Notes: generated from the sequence alone by a model not told the origin. A DNA stretch of 64,000 nucleotides from Akebia trifoliata (GCA_017979445.1 CM030715.1:34035756-34099755), one strand, 5' to 3'. Shown: positions 1 through 10,918, numbered from the stretch's first letter. Made by a program: numbers and translations.

Positions 1-180
1 AGAATTTGATTGTATTTTCCTGTGTTATTTAAGATAGATGCACCTTTTTTTAATATTTTATTGGTTAATTTGTTATAGTGAAATTCTGCGTATTATCCAA
101 CATCTCAGTGGCATGGCTTTGGAGATAATTTAATGTCAATCTCACTATCACCATCTTGTATAATGGGTTCGTTTAGACCC
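1..180 (-). other. 5' flank of a kiwellin gene lying left of the window
   Basis: This stretch is a close relative of 4905-5085, which is the upstream flank of the broken kiwellin at 2328-4566. In that copy the matching stretch starts about 340 bases upstream of the ATG. If spacing is kept, a minus-strand kiwellin start codon lies roughly 340 bases outside the left edge. No coding sequence of that gene is inside the window. Confidence 0.6.
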
Positions 181-659
181 TAATATTTTAAATTTTTAAA
201 AAGAAAAACGGAAGTTACTTTCTACTTTATAAAAAATATTTTCTCCCAAAGCTACTTTCTTCCACATTTATTTTATAACCAAACAGGACCAAAGTGATAT
301 GAACTTATATGATAATATACTTACACTCCGAGTTTGATTGAATTGTGGATAAAGACTTTCTAAATGCTTACATTTTTCAATCAGACCAGGCTATTTGGAG
401 AAACCAAAGCCAGATCTTTGTTATGGTTTTAGGGGTTTGTAATGGTTTGGATACCAACTTCGTGGCTTACTACATAACAACACCAAAAAACTCACAGAGA
501 GAGAGTATCATACTAACTTAGACCATTTACTAGTAACAAGACTAGAAACAGAAAATACACACAATCTCATAATTTTCTACTTCTCAGTACATAGAGCTCA
601 CTCATTACATACAAAGCACAATCATTTAAAATACATAAAACACTAGCACATGGTGGATT

Positions 660-1223
660 TTAAGCATCAGACCAAACAATGTCCAACTCTCCCCAATCAC
701 TTTGTGGCACACCCAACGCTTCCCACACAGCTCGTGACGCATCAACAATGTTGTTCGGACATGGGGGCTGGTAATCGTGGTCGCTATCACACCCCATAGT
801 GGAGTCACACTCATCAACCACCATGGCCACCACACTACGCCCATTAGCACTGATCGTGATGTTGTTCAAGCACCTGTTCTCGTTGTTGAACCATCCAGTT
901 GATAGTGCTACCACCGGAGTGTCATCAGAATGGTACTGATTGTCACATTCTGATGGTCCGCCACCATCTCCACCCTTCTCAAAGCTGTTGATTGTCAAAA
1001 CTGCCTTTGTATGGCTGGACACAGGTGGCGAACACCTGTAGACGGGGTAGAGCTTTCCTTGTACACAACAATCAGAGTCATTCTCTCTATTGCATTGACC
1101 AGGAGGGGGTTTCCTACCTCTCACATTGCCACTTTGTTTACATGACTGGGCTTCAACATTCAGGCATTCTACAACAAGGAGTATGATAAGAAGAAGTAAT
1201 GCACTTAATGTAAAGTTCTTCAT
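660..1223 (-). CDS. Kiwellin (ripening-related, secreted Cys-rich protein), intact copy 1
   Basis: Single-exon gene of 187 residues. Residues 1-25 form a signal peptide (charged start, Leu/Ile-rich core, likely cut after VEA). The mature part has ten cysteines (SC, QC, DCC, YRC, SEC, NRC, DEC, GC, PPC). It carries the kiwellin-family hallmarks GGDGGGPSECD, VALSTGW, VVDECDS..GCD, NNIVD and AVWEALG, a double-psi beta-barrel fold. It lacks the extra N-terminal Cys-rich module found in kiwifruit kiwellin, so it belongs to the short ripening-related class. Family members are apoplastic; a maize member binds a secreted fungal chorismate mutase. The ATG at 1223 is fixed by alignment with the other copies and by a TATA box about 70 bases upstream. 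The 5' half is nearly identical to the gene at 20068-20631 and the 3' half to the gene at 15132-15695, so this copy looks recombinant. Confidence 0.93.
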   Translation of the reverse strand: MKNFTLSALLLLIILLVVECLNVEAQSCKQSGNVRGRKPPPGQCNRENDSDCCVQGKLYPVYRCSPPVSSHTKAVLTINSFEKGGDGGGPSECDNQYHSDDTPVVALSTGWFNNENRCLNNITISANGRSVVAMVVDECDSTMGCDSDHDYQPPCPNNIVDASRAVWEALGVPQSDWGELDIVWSDA

Positions 1224-2260
1224 CTTCTCTAACTCTTTCTAGTCTTGTGTGATAATGCTTTCTGCAAAGCAAGTGCTCATGTGATAGGTATATATAAGGT
1301 TCAAACTTCACTTAATGCTGTTATTATGCACTGAAAAAGAACAATTTTTGGCATAAAATTTTTAGTAGTAGCCATCCATCACAGTGGTCAATAACCAGAT
1401 TCATATTCTATGCACATAATTGACACGGCCCGATACACAGATGCATTCTTAATTAATGACCTTATGCTAGAGTTTGATGCAGACCTTTTTTTCATTTTTT
1501 TTTGTTATTGAATCCTGCATCTCATTGAACCTCTAAGATGTCAATGGGATGGCAATAGAAATAATATCAGTTCAATGTCGCTGTCACCATCTTGTTTAGA
1601 TCCAAATATGTTGTCTGTTATGAAATTAACAGCTAAGATAAAAGCCTTAGGAAATTCTGTAAAACCATATAGGGACAGACTTGTAGTGTCATTTCTCAAT
1701 CATGTAATAGTGTAGTAGATGCATTTAATCCCTAAATTAATGTTTTTAATGTTTAATATTGGTTAGCATAATTGTCTCTTCTAAGGTGTACACTTGCATC
1801 GTTTCTTTCGCCAGGAGATTTGCTCTCCCCAATGATACTCATATATGTGAATTTTGAACAGACTTACATTTTAATTTGGGTTCTTGACATCTGCTTTAAG
1901 AGAAAAATATCATGTCTTTGATCGTAATTATCCTGTACAAGCTCCCTAGCAAAGAGCATGTTAATTGTATTTATCCCCCGAAACAACGCCCATTCACAAA
2001 CCAAATTGGATGTCCCCTGCCATATCTTTCTATATTTTAAGTATCGTAACTATCCATTGAACATTTTATCTTGAAAATCGGGCTTTGAAAACCAAGTAGT
2101 AATTCTTGGATGAAAGAACAGAGAAGAACGAATTTAAGATTAATTACTTTTCTATAAAAAAAACAAAACAAGAACAATCCAAAAGTAGTTACTTCTCAAG
2201 TGAATTGATGTTCCTGGATGAAGATTTGAGATCGATCTACAAAGGATTTGGATTGTTAAC
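1224..2260 (-). promoter_or_regulatory. 5' flank of kiwellin copy 1, duplicated at 20632-21650
   Basis: About 1 kb of upstream sequence is nearly identical to the flank of the gene at 20068-20631, with only scattered substitutions and small indels. It has no open reading frame of note. The homology stops near 2238-2260, where an irregular junction begins. Confidence 0.75.
1289..1297 (-). promoter_or_regulatory. TATA box of kiwellin copy 1
   Basis: TATATATAA (read on the plus strand, within a TATA tract on both strands) lies 66 bases upstream of the ATG. A block reading CACATGAGCACTTGCTTTGC on the minus strand follows it towards the gene and is shared by all kiwellin leaders in the window, so it is probably around the transcription start. 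Confidence 0.6.
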
Positions 2261-2280
2261 GCTGTCACTTGAGAAGTAAC

Positions 2281-2326
2281 AACCCATATGTTAACCTTTA
2301 AAAAATTTCCATTATTTTGTTATATA
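2281..2326. repeat. Short inverted copy of kiwellin flank sequence at a duplication junction
   Basis: These 46 bases are the reverse complement, with a few mismatches, of 21757-21802, which lies in the flank between the kiwellin copies at 20068 and 22586. They sit exactly between the flank of copy 1 and the truncated 3' end of copy 2. Confidence 0.75.
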
Positions 2327-3080
2327 GGGGCTGGTAATCGCGGTCGCTATCACAACCCATAGTTGAGTCACACTCATCAACCACCCTGGCCACCACACTA
2401 CGCCCATTAGCACTGATGGTGATGTTTTTCAAGCACCTGCTCTCGTTGTTGAACCATCCAGTCAATAGAGCTACCACTGGTGTGTCATTAAAATGGTAAT
2501 TATTGTCACATTCTGTTCGATTGCAAATTACAGATATAAAATGAACAAATAATAATAAATTTTGGCAAGCAAAGTTCGATCCACAAGGACAACGATCGAT
2601 TCAAATCTTCTTTCAACTTAAAACCAATGCAGATTTTAGTAACCATATTAGAAACAGAGTATAGAGAAATTACAGCTGAGAAGGAGAATGAAATTAAATT
2701 GAAATGCAATGTAAAGATTAGAGGGATCAAATCCACCCTTGCAAGCTATCTTAAAATCTGAACTATTCTATTTCTATCTCAGTCCACGCAACGAAGCTCT
2801 TGTTCGTGGATCAGAATGTAAATCGCTTAATTCTTTAAGTGAATCCAAAATATATGTGAATCCTTAACCAAGATGAGATTATCAAATTTATGTATCAAAT
2901 TCGTCACTAAGCATGATTAGGCTTGATTTTATTTAAGTATGAATCATCTAAGTTAAAATCCTAGATATAAATTGGATAATCCCAATCTTAAGAGTCTTCA
3001 CAAAGGCACATTAAAACAAGAATAATTTACCAAAACGGTAGAGTTTTCGAAATTAATTCCGAAAACGGTACACTGTAGCA

Positions 3081-3122
3081 ATTAATTCCGAAAACGGTAA
3101 ATTTACCGTTTTCGGAATTAAT
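3081..3122. repeat. Perfect 42-nt palindrome, left arm of MITE
   Basis: The sequence equals its own reverse complement over 42 bases, built around AAAACGGTAAATTTACCGTTTT. A 44-nt version is at 3397-3440 in the other arm. Confidence 0.9.
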
Positions 3123-3396
3123 ATTTTTTACCAAAACGGTAAAAACAGTAAAATATTTTTTTTTATACCGAAAATACCCTTTTTTGTTTTACATATATAT
3201 TTACAATTTTAACCTTAAAAAAATGAAAATCCAACTAAAAAGATTCACTCTCTTTCGGTAATCCAACAATCATATGTATTTATAATTTTTTTTTACCGAA
3301 ATCAATTTTATTTTTGTAATTTCAGTCAAAAAATAAAAAAGGGCATTTTCGGTATCAAAAAATATATTTTACTATTTCTACCGTTTTGGTAAAAAA

Positions 3397-3440
3397 AATT
3401 AATTCCGAAAACGGTAAATTTACCGTTTTCGGAATTAATT
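3397..3440. repeat. Perfect 44-nt palindrome, right arm of MITE
   Basis: Same palindrome as at 3081-3122, extended by one base on each side. Together they give four equivalent arms that can pair in several ways. Confidence 0.9.
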
Positions 3441-4566
3441 GCTACAGTGTACCGTTTTGGTAAATAAATGAAAAGTTGTGCATGTTTTGGTAAATCTGCC
3501 TTAAAACAAATGCAATAGAATTTATTCGACAACATTAAGATAAACTTGCTCCAGCTTCATTGACCTCTCTATGGAGTGTCTAGCCAATCATCGTGAGAAA
3601 CAAATTGCAACAAAGTAAAAATAAATAGAGTAGAGTAGAGAAGAAAATGGAGGTTTCTTGTTGCTCTTTGATTCCAAAACCAGTTTGAAGCTCTTTGATT
3701 ACACAGCTTGAAAATAAATTAAGAACTAGACTAAGGTTACAAGAAGAAATAAAGAATAAAGGGGAAGAGAGTGTTCTTTTAGTTCTTACTCTACAAAGAC
3801 TCTCTTTCTCACACAAAACAGAAATAACAGAGCAAAATTAGAAAGAAGAAGAGGGACCCTTTTCTTTGAGATAACCCTTCTATTTATAGAACTTCTTTCG
3901 GGTTTCGAGTCAAATTTGCTCTAATTGATGCGAGACAGATCCACCACTGCAATGGTTAAGAGGCCTAGAAGCTTTAGTACAAATCTTGAGGCATATCTCC
4001 TCAAGATCACCGCGGCACACCACAAGGTAATTGCTGCGCGGTGATGTGGAAAATTTTGGCTTTGGATTTTGGGTGGATGATTCGACTTGGCTCGAGCATT
4101 GTAATAAAAATTATTTTATTTTTATTCGTCTCCGAATTTTACCTTTTTACCTGCAATCAATTAGAAATTCTATTAGCTCAATAATTAGACAATTTTATAT
4201 AATTTATTTTTATTTGGGGGAAAATATCAATCAAGTGTGGGTAATTTATGTATAATTATGGTCCAAGAATTGACTTTATGGGACCTTATCACATTCTGAT
4301 GGTCCTCCGCCATGTCCACCCTTCTCGAAGCTGTTGATTGTCAAAACTGCCTTTGTATGGCTTGATAACAGTGGCGAACACTTGTAGACGGTGTAAAGCT
4401 TTCCTTGTACACAACAATCAGAGTCATTCTCCGTATTGCATTGACTAGGAGGAGGTTTTCTCCCCTTTATTTTGCCACTCGGCTTGCATGACTAGGCTTC
4501 AACATTGAGGCAATCCGCAATAAGGAGTAAGATAACAAGCAATGCACTTAAACTAAGATTTTTCAT

Positions 4567-5280
4567 CTTCTTGTTTCTCTTCTACACTTGTGAGGTAATT
4601 CTCAATGCAAAAAAACAAGTGCACATGTGACAAGGTATGTATAAGGTACAACCTTCTCATAATTCTGTAATTTCGCGACAAAAAAAACAATTTTAGGCGT
4701 AAAATTATTGGGAGTTGCTAGCTGCAGCAGTAGTCAATAGTTGGATATCATGCATCAACATAATTGCCACGGCGCAATGACTTGAATTAAATTTCAGATC
4801 CTCATATTAGTCGTCTTCTTCTCTAAGGTCTCCCACCTTAAAAGTCAGGGCGAGGTTTATTCTTAATTAATTCTATTGTATATGGCATTACACTACTATG
4901 CTAGTATTTGATTGTATTTTCCTGTGTTAACTAAGATGGATACACCATTTTTTAATATTTTATTGGTTTATTTGTTATAGTGAAATTCTGCTTCTTATCC
5001 AATATCTCAATGGCATGGCTTTGGAGATAATTTAATATCAATCTCACAATCACCATCTTGTTTAATGGGTTAGTTTAGACCCAAATATTTTGGTGGTTAT
5101 TTTACCATCTCCAATGACGAACCATAGAAAATACTTTAGATACATATTGGTGGAATAGGAATAGAGTTGTAATCTCAACGAAGTGATAATGTAATAGTTG
5201 TATTTATCTTAATTTAGTGTTTCTAATATTTAACATTGATTAGCATTCGTTTTTGTTTCTTTTTTTGAAAGGTCAACAAG
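4567..5280 (-). promoter_or_regulatory. 5' flank of kiwellin copy 2
   Basis: Homologous to the other kiwellin flanks, including the leader box after the TATA-like TATGTATAAG near 4635-4645. The part at 4905-5085 matches the first 180 bases of the window. No coding capacity seen. Confidence 0.65.
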
Positions 5281-5970
5281 GTTATGACAGACCTAGACCA
5301 GTTACAACCTCAGGAAAGAAAAACCCTATTGGATAGGATAATATCATAATTGCTTTCTCTATGTTGTAGATTGATAATTTTTCTTTTGTGATGCTTACGG
5401 ATGAGAGTTTTGAACAAACAACATTTTGGTGTCGATTTTAAGAGAAAAGTATTTTGTCTTTGATCTTCAATCATCTCTTTCCAGACAAGAAGTGTGATTT
5501 TCTTACTCGAGTATTTTTACTCGGTTTGGCTTGACAAGGGTACAAAACCGTTGATTGGTCTTTTTGGGATTATGCCCGCATAATATCAGACCGAGTGAAA
5601 ATACTGGAGTCCAACAATCATTAGCCTGATGTTAATGTTGTTTTAACTCCACCTTTTAACATTAAAAAAAAAAACTGGCCAATTCATCTCAATTTGTAGG
5701 CAATTGGGTGAGAAGGTCGATGTTAATCATTGAGATTCGAGATGACTCGTCCAAGAGTTTGAAAGACTCGGTTGAGTTTAATAAAACTCGGTCAATTATG
5801 ATATTTTTTTTATTTTAAAATAAAATAAACGCCTTTTAATAAGCCATCGTATACTGTAAATCATTGTGCCTGCCTGTTGACAAACACCATCCATATCTGT
5901 ACTTGAAGCCGAACCATTAAGAAAGAAACTAAGCAGATTAGTTGGGAGAAGAGAGAGACTCGAAGAAAAA

Positions 5971-8900
5971 ATGAAGTTGAAAATCTATGCCGATCGAATG
6001 TCCCAACCATCTCGAGCGATTATTATTTTCTGCAAGTAATCTCTGTCTCTCTCTCTCTCGAATTCCTGTGTGTAAATTTAAATTTTTTTAATGTTTAATT
6101 GGTGATTTAGGGTAAACCGAATCGATTTTGAGGAAATCACCATAAATCTAGCCAAACGCGAACATCTATCGCCCGAATTTAAAGGTGGGTTCATGAAATT
6201 TCCAATCTTTCCATTTTATTGCTATTCGTCTGCTCTATAGATTTCTCAACAAAAAAAGAAAAAGAAAAAAGGATAGATTTTTCTGTATTTCTACTTCTGT
6301 TGAGAAGCAAAGCTGCAACTTTATCATGTTTCTTTGCCAGTCAATATTTTCCCACTTGGCCCAGATACCAAATTTCCTGATTTTCGAGTTTGACTCGACC
6401 TAGTTAATTGAAAGCTCAATTTTTTGTTTTAGTAGAAATGGGCTTTTGAATTTGTCTCTTCTTTTAAACTCAATTTTTGGATTTATTAGAGCCTGGCTGA
6501 AACCAAATCGACAAATTAACTAGTCGAATTCAAGTCAATCAGTGAGATTTTGAAAACTAATGTCTATGTGTACTCATAAGTATGCGCATTTGTATATGCA
6601 AGCTTGTTTGCATTCCATGTAAACCAATCTTGTGGAAATTAAAGATCCCAAACTCATATAAAATATCATCATCATCATTTTTGGGATTGGCTGCACGAAT
6701 CTGTTCCTCCATTCAATTTTATCTGTTAGAAATTTTCGAGTAGTTTAAGGGTCGTTGTGTACAACATCAGAAACTACCTAAGATGCAAATTTAAATAATT
6801 TTGGCAGTTTGCATTACTCTATTATGTACTGTAAATCTCTCTAGTGCAACAGGAAATAGTTATCATGTATAAATATTGTGTTATAGAGTTCCTTGAAATT
6901 TCTTACATATGGTACTAAATTTTAACAAATCATAGATATATTGGATTTGTTTGTGGTGTGGAGAAGCTTGAGTATGTAGTGGATGAATTGGATGTGTTAT
7001 ATGTTGCTATGTAATGGTGGACTAGTTGAAATGTTTGTTTCTGATTTGGGGATTGTTGTACTTCTTTATTTTTCTTAAGCATACAAAAGAAAACTTCTTA
7101 CTGCATAGATGTAATTAATTCCAGTTTTCATGTTTACATTTTCAGCAATCAACCCATTAAGACAGGTTCCAGCAATAGTCGATGGGAGATTTAAGCTTTT
7201 TGAGAGGTATTTCCTGCTTCTCTTGGATCATCACAAACTTTGGATCAATGAAATATGTTTTGATTGTAATTTCCTAAATGCATAGAGATGGTTTGGGCAT
7301 GTACAAAGAGACTACTAACAAGACAAAGGGTGCCTTGGTTTAGTGCAAGTCTAAGAACCTAGAATGCCAAGGGGAAGACCCAAAATGATGTGGATGAGGT
7401 AATAGGAAATGAAATAGAGAAATGCCTTGGCATGTATATGTTACAAAAAAGGAAGCCCTAAGATCCAAATGAAAAAACTTGGGCAAATTATTTGGGTTAG
7501 GACTTGATTTAAATTTTGAGCTTTTGCGTTTTTTCTTTCGTTTTTCGCCTGTTCTTTTTCTTGTTTTGGGGGCATCCTCAGTTTCCTTTGTATTCCCTTT
7601 TCACTTTTAATGAAATTTTATACTTATCAATATAATAATAATAATAATTGAGATTCTAATTATTCCAATTTCACTAATAGGGAACAATAGGTTAATAATA
7701 ATGGAAAGAAGTTTTAGCTAATGATTCCATAGTCGGGATTACTTGGATTTTTTTATTTATTTATTTATTATAAATCTCACCTTGAGGCGTGTGAGGCTTA
7801 CACTTAGAGGAAAGGCACAGGGTCCTAGTCTCAGCTCTCAAGGCCAAAGTCTTAAATGTTGTTGTGGCTCCCTTTTGCTTCATGTAAAATTCACATTTTT
7901 GGAATGATAGTAAACTCAAAAAGTTGCATGCCAATGATCTTAAAAGTTTTGAAAAGACAAAATTCCATTTTACACCTTTGATCTCCTCCTTTCTTTTTAA
8001 AGTGCTATGTTCATATAGGTCAAGGGTTCAATTCTTTCCACCCTTATGGGTGACGGGGAGTCCAACCCCACACCTTTCCACCACCACCAGTGCACCCTAT
8101 CACCACGACCATTAAATAGGAAACATTCTAGTCTTACACCTCAATACTGTTTTGAAGATTACACCTCACTTCGAGGGAAATCAAAAAGCCTTGTATACAC
8201 CCTATGTTCTTTAAAGCATTTCAAGAATCACTATCAAGCATTGCATAACTTGTTAAAACAGGCCCCGTAATATTGCTTGCACCCTTCTTTTCCAAATGGA
8301 AGATCAGTTAACTGTAGGGTATCGACTTGTACAGAACACACTGTTAGATATTATTTCTAGACAAATATAAAGTTATTGGTTGTTGTTTGTGTTATCTGGT
8401 TTATCTTTCCTATTATATCTTCATCTGCTCTTTATTGGGACTCTTTGTTAATTATTTCCCTTTTGGATATTTTACAGTCATGCAATTCTGAGCTACCTTG
8501 CCTGTGCATTCCCAGGAGTTGCAGATCATTGGTAAGTTGAACCGGCTATTTCATTTAACTTTTGATGTCTCAAATTACTAATGTTTCCATTATGTATCTT
8601 AGTTGTAATAATTTTTCCATCACGTTATCTTGGTTAATCTTATTAAAAATGTGAACATTAATCTATCCATTGGTTATTTTTTGTTGTATACATTTTTATT
8701 TCAATATCATTTTGGGTTCTCACCTTATATCACATGTTTTTCATCCCAACTCTATTCAAGATTTTGTCTTTACTCTTTTGTAAGGTATCCAACGGATCTT
8801 TTCAAGAGAGCTAAGATTAACTCAGTTCTGGATTGGCATCATTCCAATTTACGCCGTGGTGCAGGTTTGCTAATTTTAATATATGAAGCTGTGCTGCCAT

Positions 8901-10738
8901 TCCTTTCTAATGAAAAAAATATCCTTGAATCTCTCTCTCATTGTCTTTCTCCAACCCAATTGCTTAAATTGTGAATATTAATGCAATTAGTGACAAAGGT
9001 AGATAAATTTCAGAAAGCTGATGTATGATACTATAGATCCACCTAATTGTTCATAGGTACACTAGAGTCAAACTCATGAATAATAATTCACTGGGAACTT
9101 ACTTAGGAATTTCATTTTCTATGAAAATATAGAAATCATTAGTTGAGCATTTTGGAACTGAAACTGGACACTAGAGAGAATGATGATATCATTCCTGCCA
9201 TGTTGCTTTTCTCAGGGTGCATTAGAATATTTGTTTTTCTTTTTTTTGGTATTTATGGCATAGCCATGTTCATAAATTATAGTGTAGCATGTTTTAGCTC
9301 CAAATGTATCATAAGAGATTTGTGACCAACTAATTATATATAAATTAATCATTATCTTTATGATTCCAAGCTGTTAGTCTTGGGAGCTCTTCTGAAGGAG
9401 TGCTTTCATGGTCAGACCTCTTGTTTTTTTATAAGTATAATATATTGCAAAGAGAAAAAACGAAAACAAAGAGGCCGAGAAAACCTCACAAAGAACAAAA
9501 AGGAAAAGAAAAACACAACAACACTAGTTACAAAGAGAGTCCCATCTAAAGACAAAATCGTCAAAAGAAATCCCTGCGAACTCTATGTTTAGCTTCGACC
9601 ATAGGTATAGGAAACCCAAGATCTCTAAAAAACTTGCATGAGAGCTTCTGGTCTTGTCATTGAACACCTTGTTATTTCTCTCGTTCCAAATTCCCCAAGC
9701 AATAGCCGAAGGGAGCATAGCCCACAAGTAATGTTTTCTGGTGTGAAAGACATTACTGGACCACTCATCCAACAAAGAAGAAAAGTTACGAGGAAGGACC
9801 CAATTAATACCAAATAAACCAAGGAAATTTGACCAAATATTATAGGAGACCTCTTTTCCGTAGATGTGTACATGCTTCTTTACTTCAGTTAATTGTTTAT
9901 CTTCCACTGTTATGTCCCATGCAATCATGTGCTGGAAAATCAACTGCACTTTTACTATTCAAATTGAAAAATGCAAAAGTTATACAGAGAACAGTCCAAC
10001 CAAGCTCTTTTGATCCAACTCTAGGATAAAAAAAAAATTCAAGGTTATCCTAAAGCCCCTATAAGGATTCATTGTCACACGCCTCACCCACTAAGTTAAT
10101 GGTGGTGGCGGACAATTTGGTCAGAGTCACATAACCATGGCCTTTTTAGTTGACACTTTTTCTCCCTCTACAGCTGCCTTTGCTATAAATACCACACTAG
10201 CACCTGCACTTGGCCTTCCTTTGAAGCCAGATGTAGCTGCTGAGGCTGAGAAAATTTTGATCTCGTCCCTATCAAATATTGAATCCATTTGGCTCAAAGG
10301 GAATGGGAAGTTCTTGTTGGGTAGCTTTCAACCATCAATTGCAGATCTCAGCCTTGTTTGTGAAATTATGCAACTCGAGGTAAAACAGCCTCTTAATTTA
10401 CATTCTTTTTACTTCAAAGATTATTTTCTTTCTAGACTATCGTCTCAATTCTCTTGGGTAACACAGCTCGAAGAAGAAACAATGTCATCTGCACATTTTT
10501 TTTTAAATCTATTGGTTGAATACAGGTTTTGGATGACAAGGATCGCAATCGAATATTAGGCCCACATAAGAAAGTTTTGCAGTGGATTGAGGATACAAGA
10601 AAGGCGACGAGCCCTCATTTTGAAGAAGTACATACAATCCTCTTGAAAGCCAAAGCAAGACTACACAAGAAGCAATCTACTGGAGAAAACTTTGAGACTG
10701 GATCAAGCATAAAAGCCATGTTGTCATCAAAGCTGTGA
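5971..10738 (+). CDS. GSTT1: Glutathione S-transferase, theta class, peroxisomal
   Basis: Seven exons with GT..AG borders: 5971-6035, 6111-6184, 7146-7206, 8478-8531, 8785-8864, 10174-10379 and 10526-10738, giving 250 residues. The N-terminal thioredoxin-like domain begins MKLKIYADRMSQPSRA; Ser11 is the expected catalytic serine of theta GSTs, followed by the glutathione-site pattern VPAIVDG and the SNAIL-like FESHAILSYL. The C-terminal helical domain contains DWHHSNLRRGA and the N-capping motif PSIADLSLVCE. The chain ends SSKL, a canonical type-1 peroxisomal signal, as in plant theta GSTs that act as glutathione peroxidases/transferases in peroxisomes. All exons are in frame with no stops, so the gene appears functional. 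Intron 5 holds a truncated LINE (9423-9846) and intron 3 an RTE-like fragment. It lies between kiwellin copies and was duplicated with them (see 22825-23359). Confidence 0.93.
7285..7648 (+). mobile_element. 3' end of an RTE-type LINE in GST intron 3
   Basis: The start reads RWFGHVQR, the conserved C-terminal motif of plant RTE-clade LINE proteins, followed by a frame-broken tail with a QKRKP-like string and an end of short TAA repeats after ACTTATCA. It is a degenerate 5'-truncated copy. Its boundaries are approximate and I see no clear target duplication. Confidence 0.55.
9423..9846 (-). mobile_element. 5'-truncated LINE in GST intron 5
   Basis: A 424-bp fragment flanked by the 9-bp direct repeat AGACCTCTT (9414-9422 and 9847-9855). 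On the minus strand it encodes the C-terminal end of a plant L1-type ORF2 (IWSNFLG, GIWNERNN, FDDFVFRWDSLC) and ends in a short A-rich tail at the low-coordinate side. It is the same LINE family as 11947-14669. Its open frame continues by chance into intron sequence beyond the 5' truncation point. Confidence 0.85.
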
Positions 10739-10918
10739 GAATGTGGAATAAACCGATGCTCAAATAAATCTATTTGCGAGATCTTTAAGGTTTTTATTAT
10801 ATTGTATCAAAGCCCAAATATAAGACATGTTGCATTAGCTTGCTAATAAGACAAATATTTTCCTTGGTTAAACATAATTGGATGAAAAGTTCCTTAAAAA
10901 AATGGAATGTACCTTAGA

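Larger units (their letters stand above)
3020..3500. mobile_element. MITE, Mutator-like (9-bp TSD), nested in the LTR
   Basis: A 481-bp insertion flanked by the 9-bp direct repeat TTAAAACAA (3011-3019 and 3501-3509), the size typical of Mutator-like elements. Its ends are inverted (shared core ATTTACCAAAAC). The long terminal inverted repeats include two perfect internal palindromes, so each arm folds on itself and the two arms fold on each other. The corresponding site in the sister LTR at 16428 lacks it. Confidence 0.85.
2514..4291 (-). mobile_element. Solo LTR (family L1.3), inserted in kiwellin copy 2
   Basis: The element starts TG at 2514 and ends CA at 4291 and is flanked by the 5-bp target duplication CATTC (2509-2513 and 4292-4296). 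Removing it restores continuous kiwellin homology. It is homologous to the LTRs at 16428-19056 and 17586-18887. Without the nested MITE it is about 1288 bp, like those copies. Sense is taken as minus, because a TATA-like TCTATAAATA is read on that strand at 3881-3890. No internal retrotransposon genes are present, so it is a solo LTR. Confidence 0.88.
2328..4566 (-). pseudogene. Kiwellin copy 2, broken by a stop codon, a solo LTR and a 3' truncation
   Basis: The gene reads from the ATG at 4564-4566 to 4292, is interrupted by an LTR (2514-4291), and resumes from 2513 to 2328. Three lesions are visible. Codon 26, the first residue after the predicted signal-peptide cut, is TAG where other copies have CAG. 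The LTR splits the codons just after PSECD. The last 25 or so residues (from PPCPNN onward) are missing, replaced by an inverted piece of flank DNA. The N-terminal half is of the KPSGK..TEN..YTVYKC type, like the gene at 15132. The C-terminal half shares the substitution VVARVVDE with the fragment at 22586-22824. No functional product is expected. Confidence 0.9.

Noticed and set aside
992..1186. Plus-strand frames opposite each kiwellin (about 64 residues: MSKLPLYGWTQ..)
   Set aside because: They recur only because the kiwellin coding strand is conserved; no leader or family signature.
2516..4288. Initial reading of the copy 2 insertion as a DNA transposon with a 10-bp duplication
   Set aside because: Comparison with the two sister copies shows TG..CA ends and 5-bp duplications, so it is a solo LTR; the extra matching bases are part of the LTR ends or chance.
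8046..8270. 74-residue frame in GST intron 3
   Set aside because: Lies between well-supported exons 3 and 4, with no homology to GST and no recognisable domain.
9524..9949. 141-residue minus-strand protein
   Set aside because: It is the tail of a truncated LINE fused by chance to GST intron sequence; the target duplication marks the true limit at 9846.
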